Below are positions 34,070-42,097 of a stretch of 64,000 nucleotides of DNA, in pieces (within the stretch, counting starts at the first letter, position 1; each line of letters begins with the position of its first letter). The DNA is taken from the NCBI RefSeq assembly GCF_027498035.1, contig NZ_CP114978.1, positions 2,666,001-2,730,000 on the forward strand, written 5' to 3'. The notes beneath the pieces are model-generated. The model saw only the letters and a program-made list of their open reading frames with translations, searched no databases and had not been told where the DNA came from. The stretch is from Pseudoxanthomonas sp. Its GTDB lineage: Bacteria; Pseudomonadota; Gammaproteobacteria; Xanthomonadales; Xanthomonadaceae. A program made the translations under genes and the position numbers.

Positions 34070-35650
34070 CTACAGCCCGGCAGCGCCGCCCTTGTCCTGG
34101 GCCACCCGCTTGGACGGCAACCGCACGGTCGCGCCACCGGCGGTCCAGATGTGGCCGTCGATGGTTTCCACCCACCAGGCCAGTTCCACGTACGGCTGGC
34201 CATCGCGGAAGTACTTGTCGTAGACGTAGGACCTGACGATGGCGACATCGCCGGTGAGCCCGTGGGCATCCACGTCGCGTCCCTTCAGGAACGGGACCTT
34301 GTCCAGGAAGTGCTGCGCATCGGGATTGACCGGCACCGGCATGCCGAACTGGGCATGCAGCGTGGCCGGCATGATCCCCCAGCGCAGGTTGCTGATCCAA
34401 CCGGCGTCGCCCATCCAGTTGTTGATGTGGTGGATGGCCGAATCGCGGCCGATGTAGTTCAGCAGGGGCGCACGCTCCTTGCCCTTCTTCTTGTGGATGT
34501 CGGTGGTATCGATGGCGCCGTCATCCTTGCCGCCGCCCGGGGCCTGCGCCATCGCGTTGTCGGGCACTGCCGGCACGTTGTCGGCCTGGTTGGCCATCCG
34601 ATAGATGCCATCGTCACCGCGGACCATCTTCTTGAAGGTCTTCGGATTCATCACCTCATGCTTGAGCGTGCGGTTGCCGCCCACGCCCATCCCGTACGGC
34701 GCGACGGGGATGATGAACGCATCGAACGGGCCATCCAGGGTCCACGCTGGCTGGTCGCCAACCTTGACGTCCTCCCAGTAGCGCGGCGTGGCGCCACGCA
34801 CTTCCTCATTCGCCCAGATCTTGCGGATCGTCTGCCAATCGGCATCGGTGTAGAGGTGCTGCGGCCGCTGGGTCCAGGTGGGCGCCTTCCACATCTGCAT
34901 GAAGTCGAGCTTGCCGGCCGGCTTCTTCTCCGGGCGGTAGATGCTCACCGTCTCCATCACCCGGAACACCACGTCCTCGACTTTCTCGCCGCGCTGGTTG
35001 TAGATGCTGCCCTCGGTGCGGATCACGATATCGCGCGCGTAAGCGCCTTCGGTCGGGGTCAGGTCGGACAAATCGCGGCGGTTGGCCACCAGGTACAACT
35101 GGTCGCCCGGATAGACCGGCTTGTACGACGTGATGCTGTGGTTGAGCTGGGAGACCTGCAGCTTGTCGCGCGCCTCGCCCGGGTAGGGAACCATGAAGGT
35201 GTCGTCGTGGGCGGCGAAGGTCGGGAAGGCGAAGATGTCCCGGTAGCCCAGCGCGCGCGCGTAGGCGGCGTCGTTGAGCACGCGGTTGTCCGGATCGTAC
35301 TTCTGGTTGTCGTAGCGGACCATCGCCTCGGTGACGGTGATCGGCCCACGCACGCCGGGCGTGCCGGCCGGCAGGTTGCCGTGGATCATCGCCTGCACGT
35401 CGATCGGTCCGCGTTGCAGCAGGGCCTGGTTGTCGGCCAGGTACTTGCCGACCAGGCTGGCCTCGCGTTCGCTGGGCACGCCGGGATGGACCCGCACGAA
35501 ATCGCGGTCCTGCGTCGTCGCGCTTGCGGCGACGGCATCGGCATAGGCATGCCCGGACTGGCTGGCCAGCGGCAGCATCGCCGCGACCAGGATTGCGCCA
35601 GCGAGGCGTGTGACGAAACGCCCGTGACCGGGTACTTGCTTGGACTGCAT
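34070..35650 (-). CDS. Exported MaoC/FAS1-dehydratase-like protein
   Basis: A 526-residue protein with a signal peptide (LAGAILVAAMLPLASQSGHA) followed by hot-dog-fold sequence. PGVRGPITVTEAMVRYDNQKYDPDNRVLND and GYRDIFAFPTFAAHDDTFM resemble the N-terminal MaoC dehydratase domain, and a second hot-dog-like region spans the C-terminal half (GRDVDAHGLTGDVAIVRSYV). MaoC-type proteins usually hydrate or dehydrate acyl-CoA in the cytoplasm; export is unusual because CoA thioesters are not available there. ATG at 35650 has GGGAG upstream. A terminator follows the gene, and the MFS gene is divergent. It may act on a non-thioester substrate in the periplasm. Confidence 0.75.
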   Translation of the reverse strand: MQSKQVPGHGRFVTRLAGAILVAAMLPLASQSGHAYADAVAASATTQDRDFVRVHPGVPSEREASLVGKYLADNQALLQRGPIDVQAMIHGNLPAGTPGVRGPITVTEAMVRYDNQKYDPDNRVLNDAAYARALGYRDIFAFPTFAAHDDTFMVPYPGEARDKLQVSQLNHSITSYKPVYPGDQLYLVANRRDLSDLTPTEGAYARDIVIRTEGSIYNQRGEKVEDVVFRVMETVSIYRPEKKPAGKLDFMQMWKAPTWTQRPQHLYTDADWQTIRKIWANEEVRGATPRYWEDVKVGDQPAWTLDGPFDAFIIPVAPYGMGVGGNRTLKHEVMNPKTFKKMVRGDDGIYRMANQADNVPAVPDNAMAQAPGGGKDDGAIDTTDIHKKKGKERAPLLNYIGRDSAIHHINNWMGDAGWISNLRWGIMPATLHAQFGMPVPVNPDAQHFLDKVPFLKGRDVDAHGLTGDVAIVRSYVYDKYFRDGQPYVELAWWVETIDGHIWTAGGATVRLPSKRVAQDKGGAAGL

Positions 35651-36030
35651 GGGTTGTCTCCCTAGAAGGGCGCGGGCGCCGCCGGAGCCTCGGCTGCCGG
35701 CCACGCATCGCGCCTGGATGATGTCGGCGGCCCCCGCTCCCAGGGTGCCCCGCCGATGCTCACCCTAGTCAGCCCGGCCTGGTGTCGGAAATGGCGTCTC
35801 GCGCTGGCAGCAATCGGCACTGCCGATACCTGTCACGGTCGGCCACATGCCGCGACGGGAGGTGACTGGCGCCGGCCGCCACCCCCGCGGCATGCGGGAT
35901 GCATCGCGTTCGCGGTTCTGCGGTATCGGCTTAAACGATTGGTGCCGGTGCCAGGCAACTCCCAGTATCGGCTGCAGCAAAAATTCCCGCGATTACCCGT
36001 TACTCATCTAGCCTGGGAGGGCACTGAAAC
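35651..36030. promoter_or_regulatory. Divergent region between MaoC-like and MFS genes
   Basis: About 380 bases without a gene. Two copies of GTATCGGCT lie at 35923-35931 and 35965-35973, 42 bases apart (about four helical turns), just before the MFS gene. CCTGGGAGGG at 36012-36021 is the MFS ribosome site. A regulator acting on a direct repeat is plausible. Confidence 0.4.
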
Positions 36031-37272
36031 ATGGCATCCGTCACTGGGGTTTCCACCCCGCAACAGGCCGGTACCGCCACCGGCCTGTCCTTGATCCTGC
36101 CGGTCGCACTGTCGACCATGGGCGCGGTGCTGCTCGCACCGATCGTGCCCAAGTTGTTCGAGCAGTTCCACGACGTTCCCAATGCCAACTACTGGGTGCC
36201 GGCGCTGCTGTCGGTACCTGCATTGTGCATCGCGCTGTTCTCGCCGTTCGTGGGCGCGCTGGCCGACCGCATCGGCCGACGCCGGTTGCTGATTGCCTCG
36301 ATGATCATCTATTCGTTCTGCGGGATGGCGCCGCTGGTGCTGGACGACTTCGTCGCGCTGTTCGCCAGCCGCATCGGCGTGGGCATCTGCGAAGCGGTGG
36401 TGATGACCTGCAGCACCGCGCTGATCGGCGACTGCTTCGCGCCCGCACAGCGTGACCGCTGGCTCGGTAGCCAGGCTGCGACGGCCGCGATTACCGCGTT
36501 CTGCATGTTTCCGCTCGCCGGAAAGCTCGGTGACCTGTGGGGCTGGCGCGGCCCGTTCCTGATCTATGGCAGCGGCCTGCTGTTCCTGATCGGCATCCTG
36601 CTGTTTACCCGCGAACCCAAGCGCAGCGAAGCCTTTGGCCTGGACGAATCGTTCGCCGGCAGCGCCCCGTCCGGTGCGTTCCCGTGGCGCCATATGCTCA
36701 CCGTTTGCATCATCACCGTGGTCGGCGGCGTGCTGTTCTACATCCTGCAGTTCCAGATGGCCTCGGCGATGCAGGCACTGGGCGTCAAGAACGCCACCAA
36801 CACGGGCCTGCTGATCTCCATCGCCAGCCTCGGCGTGCCGGTTGGCGCGATCACCTTCGGCTACATCAAGCGCTCGCTCCGCATCCGCTCGTTGCTGCTG
36901 CTGGAATTCGCGATGATGGCGATCGGCTTCTACGGCATGTGCAAGGCCACCAGCCCGCAGGTGTTCATCATCCCCGGCATCATCAACCAGATCGGCGCCG
37001 GCCTGATGCTGCCGACCCTGCTGACCTGGGGCATGCAGCCGTTGAGCTTCGAGAACCGCGCCCGCGGCACCGGCATCTGGCAGGGGACCTTTGCGGTGGC
37101 GCAGTTCTTCAGCACCCTGGCCTTCTCGTTCGTGATGGCCCGGGTCAGCGGCCTGCAACCGGCGTTCGGCGTGTTCGCCGGGGTGGCGGCGGTCAGCGTC
37201 GTGCTGATCGTGCTGTTCTCGCGCTTCATCACCGGCCGCGCCGATGGCGCCAGGGTGAACCCGGGGCACTGA
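36031..37272 (+). CDS. MFS transporter
   Basis: A 413-residue inner-membrane carrier with about 12 hydrophobic segments. The MFS signature between segments 2 and 3 is GALADRIGRRRLL near residue 75, and a related loop FGYIKRSLRIRSLL occurs in the second half. PLAGKLGDLWGWRGPFLIYG is typical of proton-coupled uptake carriers. The ATG at 36031 has CCTGGGAGGG 9 bases upstream. It is followed by the alpha/beta hydrolase gene on the same strand (110 bases), so the pair may import a compound and cleave it. The substrate is not shown. Confidence 0.88.
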   Translation: MASVTGVSTPQQAGTATGLSLILPVALSTMGAVLLAPIVPKLFEQFHDVPNANYWVPALLSVPALCIALFSPFVGALADRIGRRRLLIASMIIYSFCGMAPLVLDDFVALFASRIGVGICEAVVMTCSTALIGDCFAPAQRDRWLGSQAATAAITAFCMFPLAGKLGDLWGWRGPFLIYGSGLLFLIGILLFTREPKRSEAFGLDESFAGSAPSGAFPWRHMLTVCIITVVGGVLFYILQFQMASAMQALGVKNATNTGLLISIASLGVPVGAITFGYIKRSLRIRSLLLLEFAMMAIGFYGMCKATSPQVFIIPGIINQIGAGLMLPTLLTWGMQPLSFENRARGTGIWQGTFAVAQFFSTLAFSFVMARVSGLQPAFGVFAGVAAVSVVLIVLFSRFITGRADGARVNPGH

Positions 37273-37382
37273 GCGGCCGGATCGTTCCCGGACACGATCC
37301 GGCGGCGGCCTGTCCTTCGTCGCCGGACCGGTCCACTTGGCCGCCCTCGCCGGCGGCCATCTTCATTCTCAGGAGATGCTTC

Positions 37383-38531
37383 ATGTTCGAACCCTTCCCC
37401 GGCAATTACGTCTGGAACCTACAGACCAACCTGGCCCTGGTCTGCGGCGGCAACCACGGCGAGATCGACGTGGCCAACCGACCCCTGATCGAAGCGGCCA
37501 AGGCCGGCGCCGATGCCGGGTCGGCGGCGCTGTTCGACAGCTGGATCGCGGTCGCCGACCAGGTGACCCGCAATGCCGCGGCCGACGAAGCCGCCGGCTA
37601 TCGGCTGTCGGCCGGCACCAAATACCTGCGCGCCGCCGGCTACTACCTGGCCGCCGAGCGCATGCAGAGCCGCGACTATGCGCCGCGCTGGATTGCCTAC
37701 GACAAGGGCCTGGCGCTGTATCACAAGGGTGCGGCGTTGCGCGGCCTGCACATCGAGAAGGTTGAGATTCCCTACGAGGATTCCAGCTACACCGGCATCT
37801 TCGTCCACGACGGTAGTGGCACCCCGCGTCCGACCCTGGTCTCGGTCAACGGCCTGGACTCGATGAAAGAGCAGGTCAACATGGCCGGCCATGGCGCCTC
37901 CAACCTGGAGCGTGGCATCAACACGCTGTTCGTCGACCAGCCCGGCACCGGCGAGGCGATCCGCAAGCGCGGCCTCACCGCCGTGTTCGATGCCGAGCGC
38001 TGGGGCTCGCCGGCGTTCGACTACCTGCTGACCCGCAGCGACGTGATCCCGTCCAGGATCGGCATCTTCGGACTGTCCTTCGGCGGCTACCACGCCCCAC
38101 GCATCGCCGCCAACGACCCGCGCTATGCGCTGTGCGCGGTGATGGGCGCCAACCACGTCTGGGGTCGACGCCAGCGCGAACGGGTCAGGAACGAGGGTGA
38201 AAATCCCGTGCCGCACTATTGGGACCACGTGATGTGGGTGTTCGGTTTCGACGACCGCGACGCGTTCCTGGACTACGCCGACCAGATCACCCTGGATGGC
38301 CAGGTCGAGAAGATCAGGGTGCCGTTCCTGGTGACCCATGGCGAGAACGACCGGCAGATCCCCGCCTTCAACGCCCAGCTGTCCTACGACCAGGCGGTCA
38401 ACTCGCCCAAGCGCGACCTGCGGGTGTTCACCCACGCCGACTTCGAAGTGGAGCATTGCGGTGCCGACAACGGCACCGCAATGCGCGACTACATCGCCGA
38501 CTGGTGCGCGGAGACGTTCGCGCAGTTGTGA
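37383..38531 (+). CDS. Alpha/beta hydrolase, C-C hydrolase-like
   Basis: A 382-residue hydrolase with a large N-terminal cap (about 1-125) and a catalytic domain. Nucleophile elbow GLSFGGY with Ser232, acid Asp323 in HGENDRQIP, and His358 in VEHCG. The size and cap match the group containing 2,6-dihydroxypseudooxynicotine hydrolase and the fungal chain-shortening hydrolase Ayg1, which cleave C-C bonds next to a ketone in polyketide-like or aromatic substrates; some members are ordinary esterases. The ATG at 37383 follows AGGAGAT. It lies downstream of the MFS gene and ends 64 bases before the convergent LysR gene. Confidence 0.8.
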   Translation: MFEPFPGNYVWNLQTNLALVCGGNHGEIDVANRPLIEAAKAGADAGSAALFDSWIAVADQVTRNAAADEAAGYRLSAGTKYLRAAGYYLAAERMQSRDYAPRWIAYDKGLALYHKGAALRGLHIEKVEIPYEDSSYTGIFVHDGSGTPRPTLVSVNGLDSMKEQVNMAGHGASNLERGINTLFVDQPGTGEAIRKRGLTAVFDAERWGSPAFDYLLTRSDVIPSRIGIFGLSFGGYHAPRIAANDPRYALCAVMGANHVWGRRQRERVRNEGENPVPHYWDHVMWVFGFDDRDAFLDYADQITLDGQVEKIRVPFLVTHGENDRQIPAFNAQLSYDQAVNSPKRDLRVFTHADFEVEHCGADNGTAMRDYIADWCAETFAQL

Positions 38532-38595
38532 TGCGTCGCCGCAGCGCGGGCATCTGCCCGCGCTGCGGGGCTAGTCGGCGTGCAGGCGTGGGCGG

Positions 38596-39588
38596 TTACG
38601 CGCCGGCCGCGCGCAACGGCACCACGCTGGCTGCCGGCTTGGCCGGAACGGCACCCAGCGGATGCACCGCCTCCAGTGACGGAATCTGCCGCGCCATCTC
38701 GATGATCCGCTCGCGCACCCACTGGTTGCCCGGGTCCTGGTCGCGATAACGGTGCCACTGCAGCACCTCCACCAGCCTGGGCACCTCGAACAACGGCCGC
38801 ACCAGCCGGATCGGCAAGCCCTGCAGGAAGGTGCTGGCCATGCGCGCATGCAGCGTGGCGACGCGGCCGGTACCGACCACCAGCTGCGGCAACACATGGA
38901 AGGAATTGGTCACCACCTCGACCCGGCGCGCATCCTCGCCGTGCTGGCGGCCAAACCAGGTTTCGAACATCGGCAGTCCCTGGCTGCTGCTCTGGAAGGT
39001 GACGTGGCTGGCCGCCAGGTATTGCTCCAGGCTGATGGTGTCGCCGATCTGTTGGTTGTCGCGGGCCACGGCCATCACGTAGCTGTCTTCGAACAGCACC
39101 TCGTGTGACTGCGTGATCGACGCCAACTGCTCCGGATGGATGATGAAGTCCACCTCGCCGCTTTCAAGCTGGGCCGGGGCGCGCTCGCTCGGGGCACACA
39201 GGCGCCAGGTGATCCCGGGGGCCTTGCTGTGCACGCGCCGCAGCACCTCGCACAGGAACACCGAGGACACATAGTCCGACACGACGATGGTGAAATGCCG
39301 GCGCATCGCCAGCGGATCGAAATCCGGGCGGGTCGCGATGGTCGCGTCAATCCGCAACAGCACGTCGTTGACCGGCTCGATCAGGCTTTCGGCCAATGGC
39401 GTCAGTTCCATCTTGCGACCGACCTGGACGATCAGCGGATCGTCGAAGTAATCGCGCAACCGCGCCAGGATGCCGCTCATCGCCGACTGGGTGACGTACA
39501 TCTCCTCGCCGGCGCGGGTGACGTTCTTCTTTTCCAGCAGCACTTTCAGCGCCGACAGCAGATTCAGGTCCAGCTTTTGGTATCGCAT
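38596..39588 (-). CDS. LysR-family regulator
   Basis: A 330-residue LysR-type activator. The N-terminal winged helix-turn-helix is LDLNLLSALKVLLEKKNVTRAGEEMYVTQSAMSGILARLRDYF, as in the NodD/LinR-like branch that responds to aromatic inducers. The sensor domain follows (HFTIVVSDYVSSVFLCEVLRR). The start ATG at 39588 is the family-type MRYQKLDLN. It is divergent from the DenD-like gene and so probably controls the operon from 39770 onward. Confidence 0.9.
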   Translation of the reverse strand: MRYQKLDLNLLSALKVLLEKKNVTRAGEEMYVTQSAMSGILARLRDYFDDPLIVQVGRKMELTPLAESLIEPVNDVLLRIDATIATRPDFDPLAMRRHFTIVVSDYVSSVFLCEVLRRVHSKAPGITWRLCAPSERAPAQLESGEVDFIIHPEQLASITQSHEVLFEDSYVMAVARDNQQIGDTISLEQYLAASHVTFQSSSQGLPMFETWFGRQHGEDARRVEVVTNSFHVLPQLVVGTGRVATLHARMASTFLQGLPIRLVRPLFEVPRLVEVLQWHRYRDQDPGNQWVRERIIEMARQIPSLEAVHPLGAVPAKPAASVVPLRAAGA

Positions 39589-39769
39589 TGCTCACTCCGT
39601 CCAGCGCGCTTGAGCGCTGTCGGCGAGTCTAGGTCGCGGTCCACGATGCACGCATGCTGCGTCACAGCAATCGAGCAATGGGCGAACGTGATGCTGCGCA
39701 TCGTGAGGTTCGATTTCCGCCGTATGGCAGCGCTGGCGAAGATGCCTCATCTTCTTCGACGCCTCTCCT

Positions 39770-40714
39770 ATGCACCTGCTTGTTACCGGCACCAACGGCT
39801 TCATTGGAACGGCCCTGGTCGCTCGCCTGCTGCGCGACTGGCCCGGTCTTGAGCGATTGACCGCACTCGACCTGAAGGCCCCGGCCTTCACCGATCCGCG
39901 CGTGGTTTCCATGCCTGGCGACATCACCGATCCGGCCCTGCTGGCACGTGCTTTTGCCGAGCCGGTGGACGTGGTGTTCCACCTGGCCAGCGTCCCTGGT
40001 GGCGCCACCGAGCGCGACCCGGCGCTGGGCTACCGGGTCAACGTCGCCGCCACCGCTGCACTGCTGCAGCACGCGGCCGCCTCCAACGCCCGCTTCGTGT
40101 TCGCCAGCTCGATCGCGACGCTGGGTGCGTCCCTGCCTGACATCGTCGACGACAGCACCCCACTGCGCCCGACCATGAGCTACGGCGCGCACAAGCAGAT
40201 CGGCGAGATCCTGCTGCACGATGCCAGCCGCCGCGGCCAGGTCGATGGCCGTGGCATCCGCCTGCCGGGCATCGTGATGCGTCCGCCGGCACCGGCTGGG
40301 CTGCTGTCGGCTTTCATGAGCGACCTGATCCGCGAAACCGCCGCCGGACGTCGCTTCGTCTGCCCGGTTTCGGCCGGCGCCCGGCTCTGGCTCATGTCAT
40401 CGCAACGCATCGTCGACAATTTGTTGCACGCCGCGCAAATGCCCGATCCGGGCCTGCAAGTGCGCAACTGGACCCTGCCGGCGCTGCTGGTGACCGTGGC
40501 CGAACTGGTCGACGCGGTCGGCCGGCAGACCGGCCAGGACGCCGCCGCCCTGGTCGAGTACCAACCCGATCCGGCGCTGGAACAGGCGTTCGGTGCCTAC
40601 CCCTTGCTGTCCACACCCGCTTCCGAAGCCCTCGGCTTCCAGCACGACGGGGACGCGGTCGCGCTGGTCGCAAGCGCCCTGCAAGCCGACCAGGAGCGCC
40701 TCGCCCATGCTTGA
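39770..40714 (+). CDS. NAD-dependent epimerase/dehydratase, DenD-like
   Basis: A 314-residue extended SDR related to D-erythronate dehydrogenase DenD. Cofactor loop VTGTNGFIG at residues 5-13; FASSIATLG with Ser113 or Ser114; Tyr138 and Lys142 in SYGAHK. GRGIRLPGIVMRPPAP is characteristic of the DenD group. The first gene of the LysR-linked operon; its stop overlaps the next start by 8 bases. DenD oxidises sugar acids, and with the lactonase and HisD-like enzyme downstream this suggests catabolism of a hydroxy acid or lactone, though a cyclic alcohol is possible. Confidence 0.85.
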   Translation: MHLLVTGTNGFIGTALVARLLRDWPGLERLTALDLKAPAFTDPRVVSMPGDITDPALLARAFAEPVDVVFHLASVPGGATERDPALGYRVNVAATAALLQHAAASNARFVFASSIATLGASLPDIVDDSTPLRPTMSYGAHKQIGEILLHDASRRGQVDGRGIRLPGIVMRPPAPAGLLSAFMSDLIRETAAGRRFVCPVSAGARLWLMSSQRIVDNLLHAAQMPDPGLQVRNWTLPALLVTVAELVDAVGRQTGQDAAALVEYQPDPALEQAFGAYPLLSTPASEALGFQHDGDAVALVASALQADQERLAHA

Positions 40715-41762
40715 CCTCGACACCGCCACGACCACCAATCCACTGCACGGCTTCCGCGTGGAGCGCAGCCAGATCCGCAACGTCGGGGTTGGCCTGCAAC
40801 GCCCCGAATGCATCCTGGCCGAAGCCGACGGCACCTTGTGGACCGCCGATGCGCGCGGCGGGGTGATGCGGATCAATCCGGACGGCCAGCAGCACCTGAT
40901 CGCCCAGCATGAGGCCGGCAACGACGGCAGCGCCGAGGACCTGATCCTGGGCAAGACCCTGCCCAACGGCATCGCCTTCGACCGCAACGGCGACATCCTG
41001 ATCGCCAACTTCGGCACCGACGCGATCGAGCTGATGACGCGCGACGGCCAGTCGCGCACGCTCTACACCGAGATCGACGGCCAGCCGCTGGGCAAGATGA
41101 ACTTCATCCTGACCGACTCGCGCGGCCGGATCTGGTTCACCGTCACCACCCGCCTGCAGCCGTGGACCCGCTCGATCAACGAGAAGGCCCCCGACGGCTA
41201 TGTCGGCCTGATCGACGAGACCGGCATCCGCGTGGTCGCCGACGGCTTCGTCGGCACCAACGAGATCCGCTTCGACGCCAACGAAGAATGGTTGTACGTG
41301 GTCGAATCCAACGCGCGGCGGATCTCGCGGCTGCGGGTGCACGCCGACGGCAGCCTGAGCGACCGCGAAGTGTTCGGCCCGGCCGACCTGGGTGGCACGC
41401 CCGACGGCTTCGCCTTCGACGCCTACGGCAACCTGTGGATCACCCTGATCCTGGCCGAGCGGCTGGTCGCGCTGACACCGGAAGGCGAGCTGCTGACCCT
41501 GCTCGACGATGGCAAGCCCGAGCAGATCGAGATCTACGACCGCCACTTCTTCGCCGGCACCGTGACCCCGCAGCTGATGGATTCGTGCTCGGGCACGCTG
41601 GCGCCGTGGATGGCCAGCCTGACCTTCGGCGGCCCTGACCTGAAGACGGTCTACCTGGGCAGCCTGAAGGGCACCACGCTGGCTTCGTTCCGATCCCCGG
41701 TGGCGGGGCTGCCGCTGCCGCACTGGCATGCGCGCCGGACGCGCGCGGGGGAGCCCGCATGA
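40707..41762 (+). CDS. SMP-30/gluconolactonase family protein
   Basis: A 351-residue six-bladed beta-propeller of the SMP-30/LRE family, usually a metal-dependent lactonase. Blade motifs include GLQRPECILAEADGTLWTADARGG, LPNGIAFDRNGDILIANFG, NEIRFDANEEWLYVVES and GTPDGFAFDAYGNLWIT. The acidic metal site residues Glu in RPECIL, Asn in NEIRF and Asp in PDGFAFD are present. The ATG at 40707 overlaps the end of the DenD-like gene by 8 bases, and the stop overlaps the next start (ATGA). It would open a lactone made by a dehydrogenase in the same operon. Confidence 0.88.
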   Translation: MLDLDTATTTNPLHGFRVERSQIRNVGVGLQRPECILAEADGTLWTADARGGVMRINPDGQQHLIAQHEAGNDGSAEDLILGKTLPNGIAFDRNGDILIANFGTDAIELMTRDGQSRTLYTEIDGQPLGKMNFILTDSRGRIWFTVTTRLQPWTRSINEKAPDGYVGLIDETGIRVVADGFVGTNEIRFDANEEWLYVVESNARRISRLRVHADGSLSDREVFGPADLGGTPDGFAFDAYGNLWITLILAERLVALTPEGELLTLLDDGKPEQIEIYDRHFFAGTVTPQLMDSCSGTLAPWMASLTFGGPDLKTVYLGSLKGTTLASFRSPVAGLPLPHWHARRTRAGEPA

Positions 41763-42055
41763 TTCTTGAGATCGCCACCTTTGACATCACACCCGGCGGC
41801 CAGGCGGGTTTCGAGCAGGCCTTCGCGGAAGCACGCAAGGTCATTGCGCAGGCACAGGGCCACCTGGGCCACGAGCTGCTGCGCTCGCACGAACAGCCGG
41901 CCCAGTACGTCCTGCTGGTGCGCTGGGAAACCGTCGAAGACCACACCGAAGGGTTTCGCGGCTCGTCCCTGTTCGGACAGTGGCGCGCGCTGCTGCAACC
42001 GTTCTTCGCCACCGCTCCGTCGGTCGGCCATTTCCATTCCATCGCAGCGCGCTGA
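41759..42055 (+). CDS. ABM-domain small monooxygenase-like protein
   Basis: A 98-residue protein of the antibiotic-biosynthesis-monooxygenase ferredoxin-like fold. The first strand ILEIATFDITPGG, the helix QAGFEQAFAEARKVIAQAQG and the strand YVLLVRWETVEDHTEGFRGS are diagnostic. Such dimeric proteins are cofactor-independent oxygenases or isomerase-like helpers. It overlaps the SMP-30 stop by four bases (ATGA) and precedes the HisD-like gene by 42 bases. Confidence 0.85.
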   Translation: MILEIATFDITPGGQAGFEQAFAEARKVIAQAQGHLGHELLRSHEQPAQYVLLVRWETVEDHTEGFRGSSLFGQWRALLQPFFATAPSVGHFHSIAAR

Positions 42056-42097
42056 AGCGCCAGCGATATCGCACACTCCATCACCGGGAACCACACC

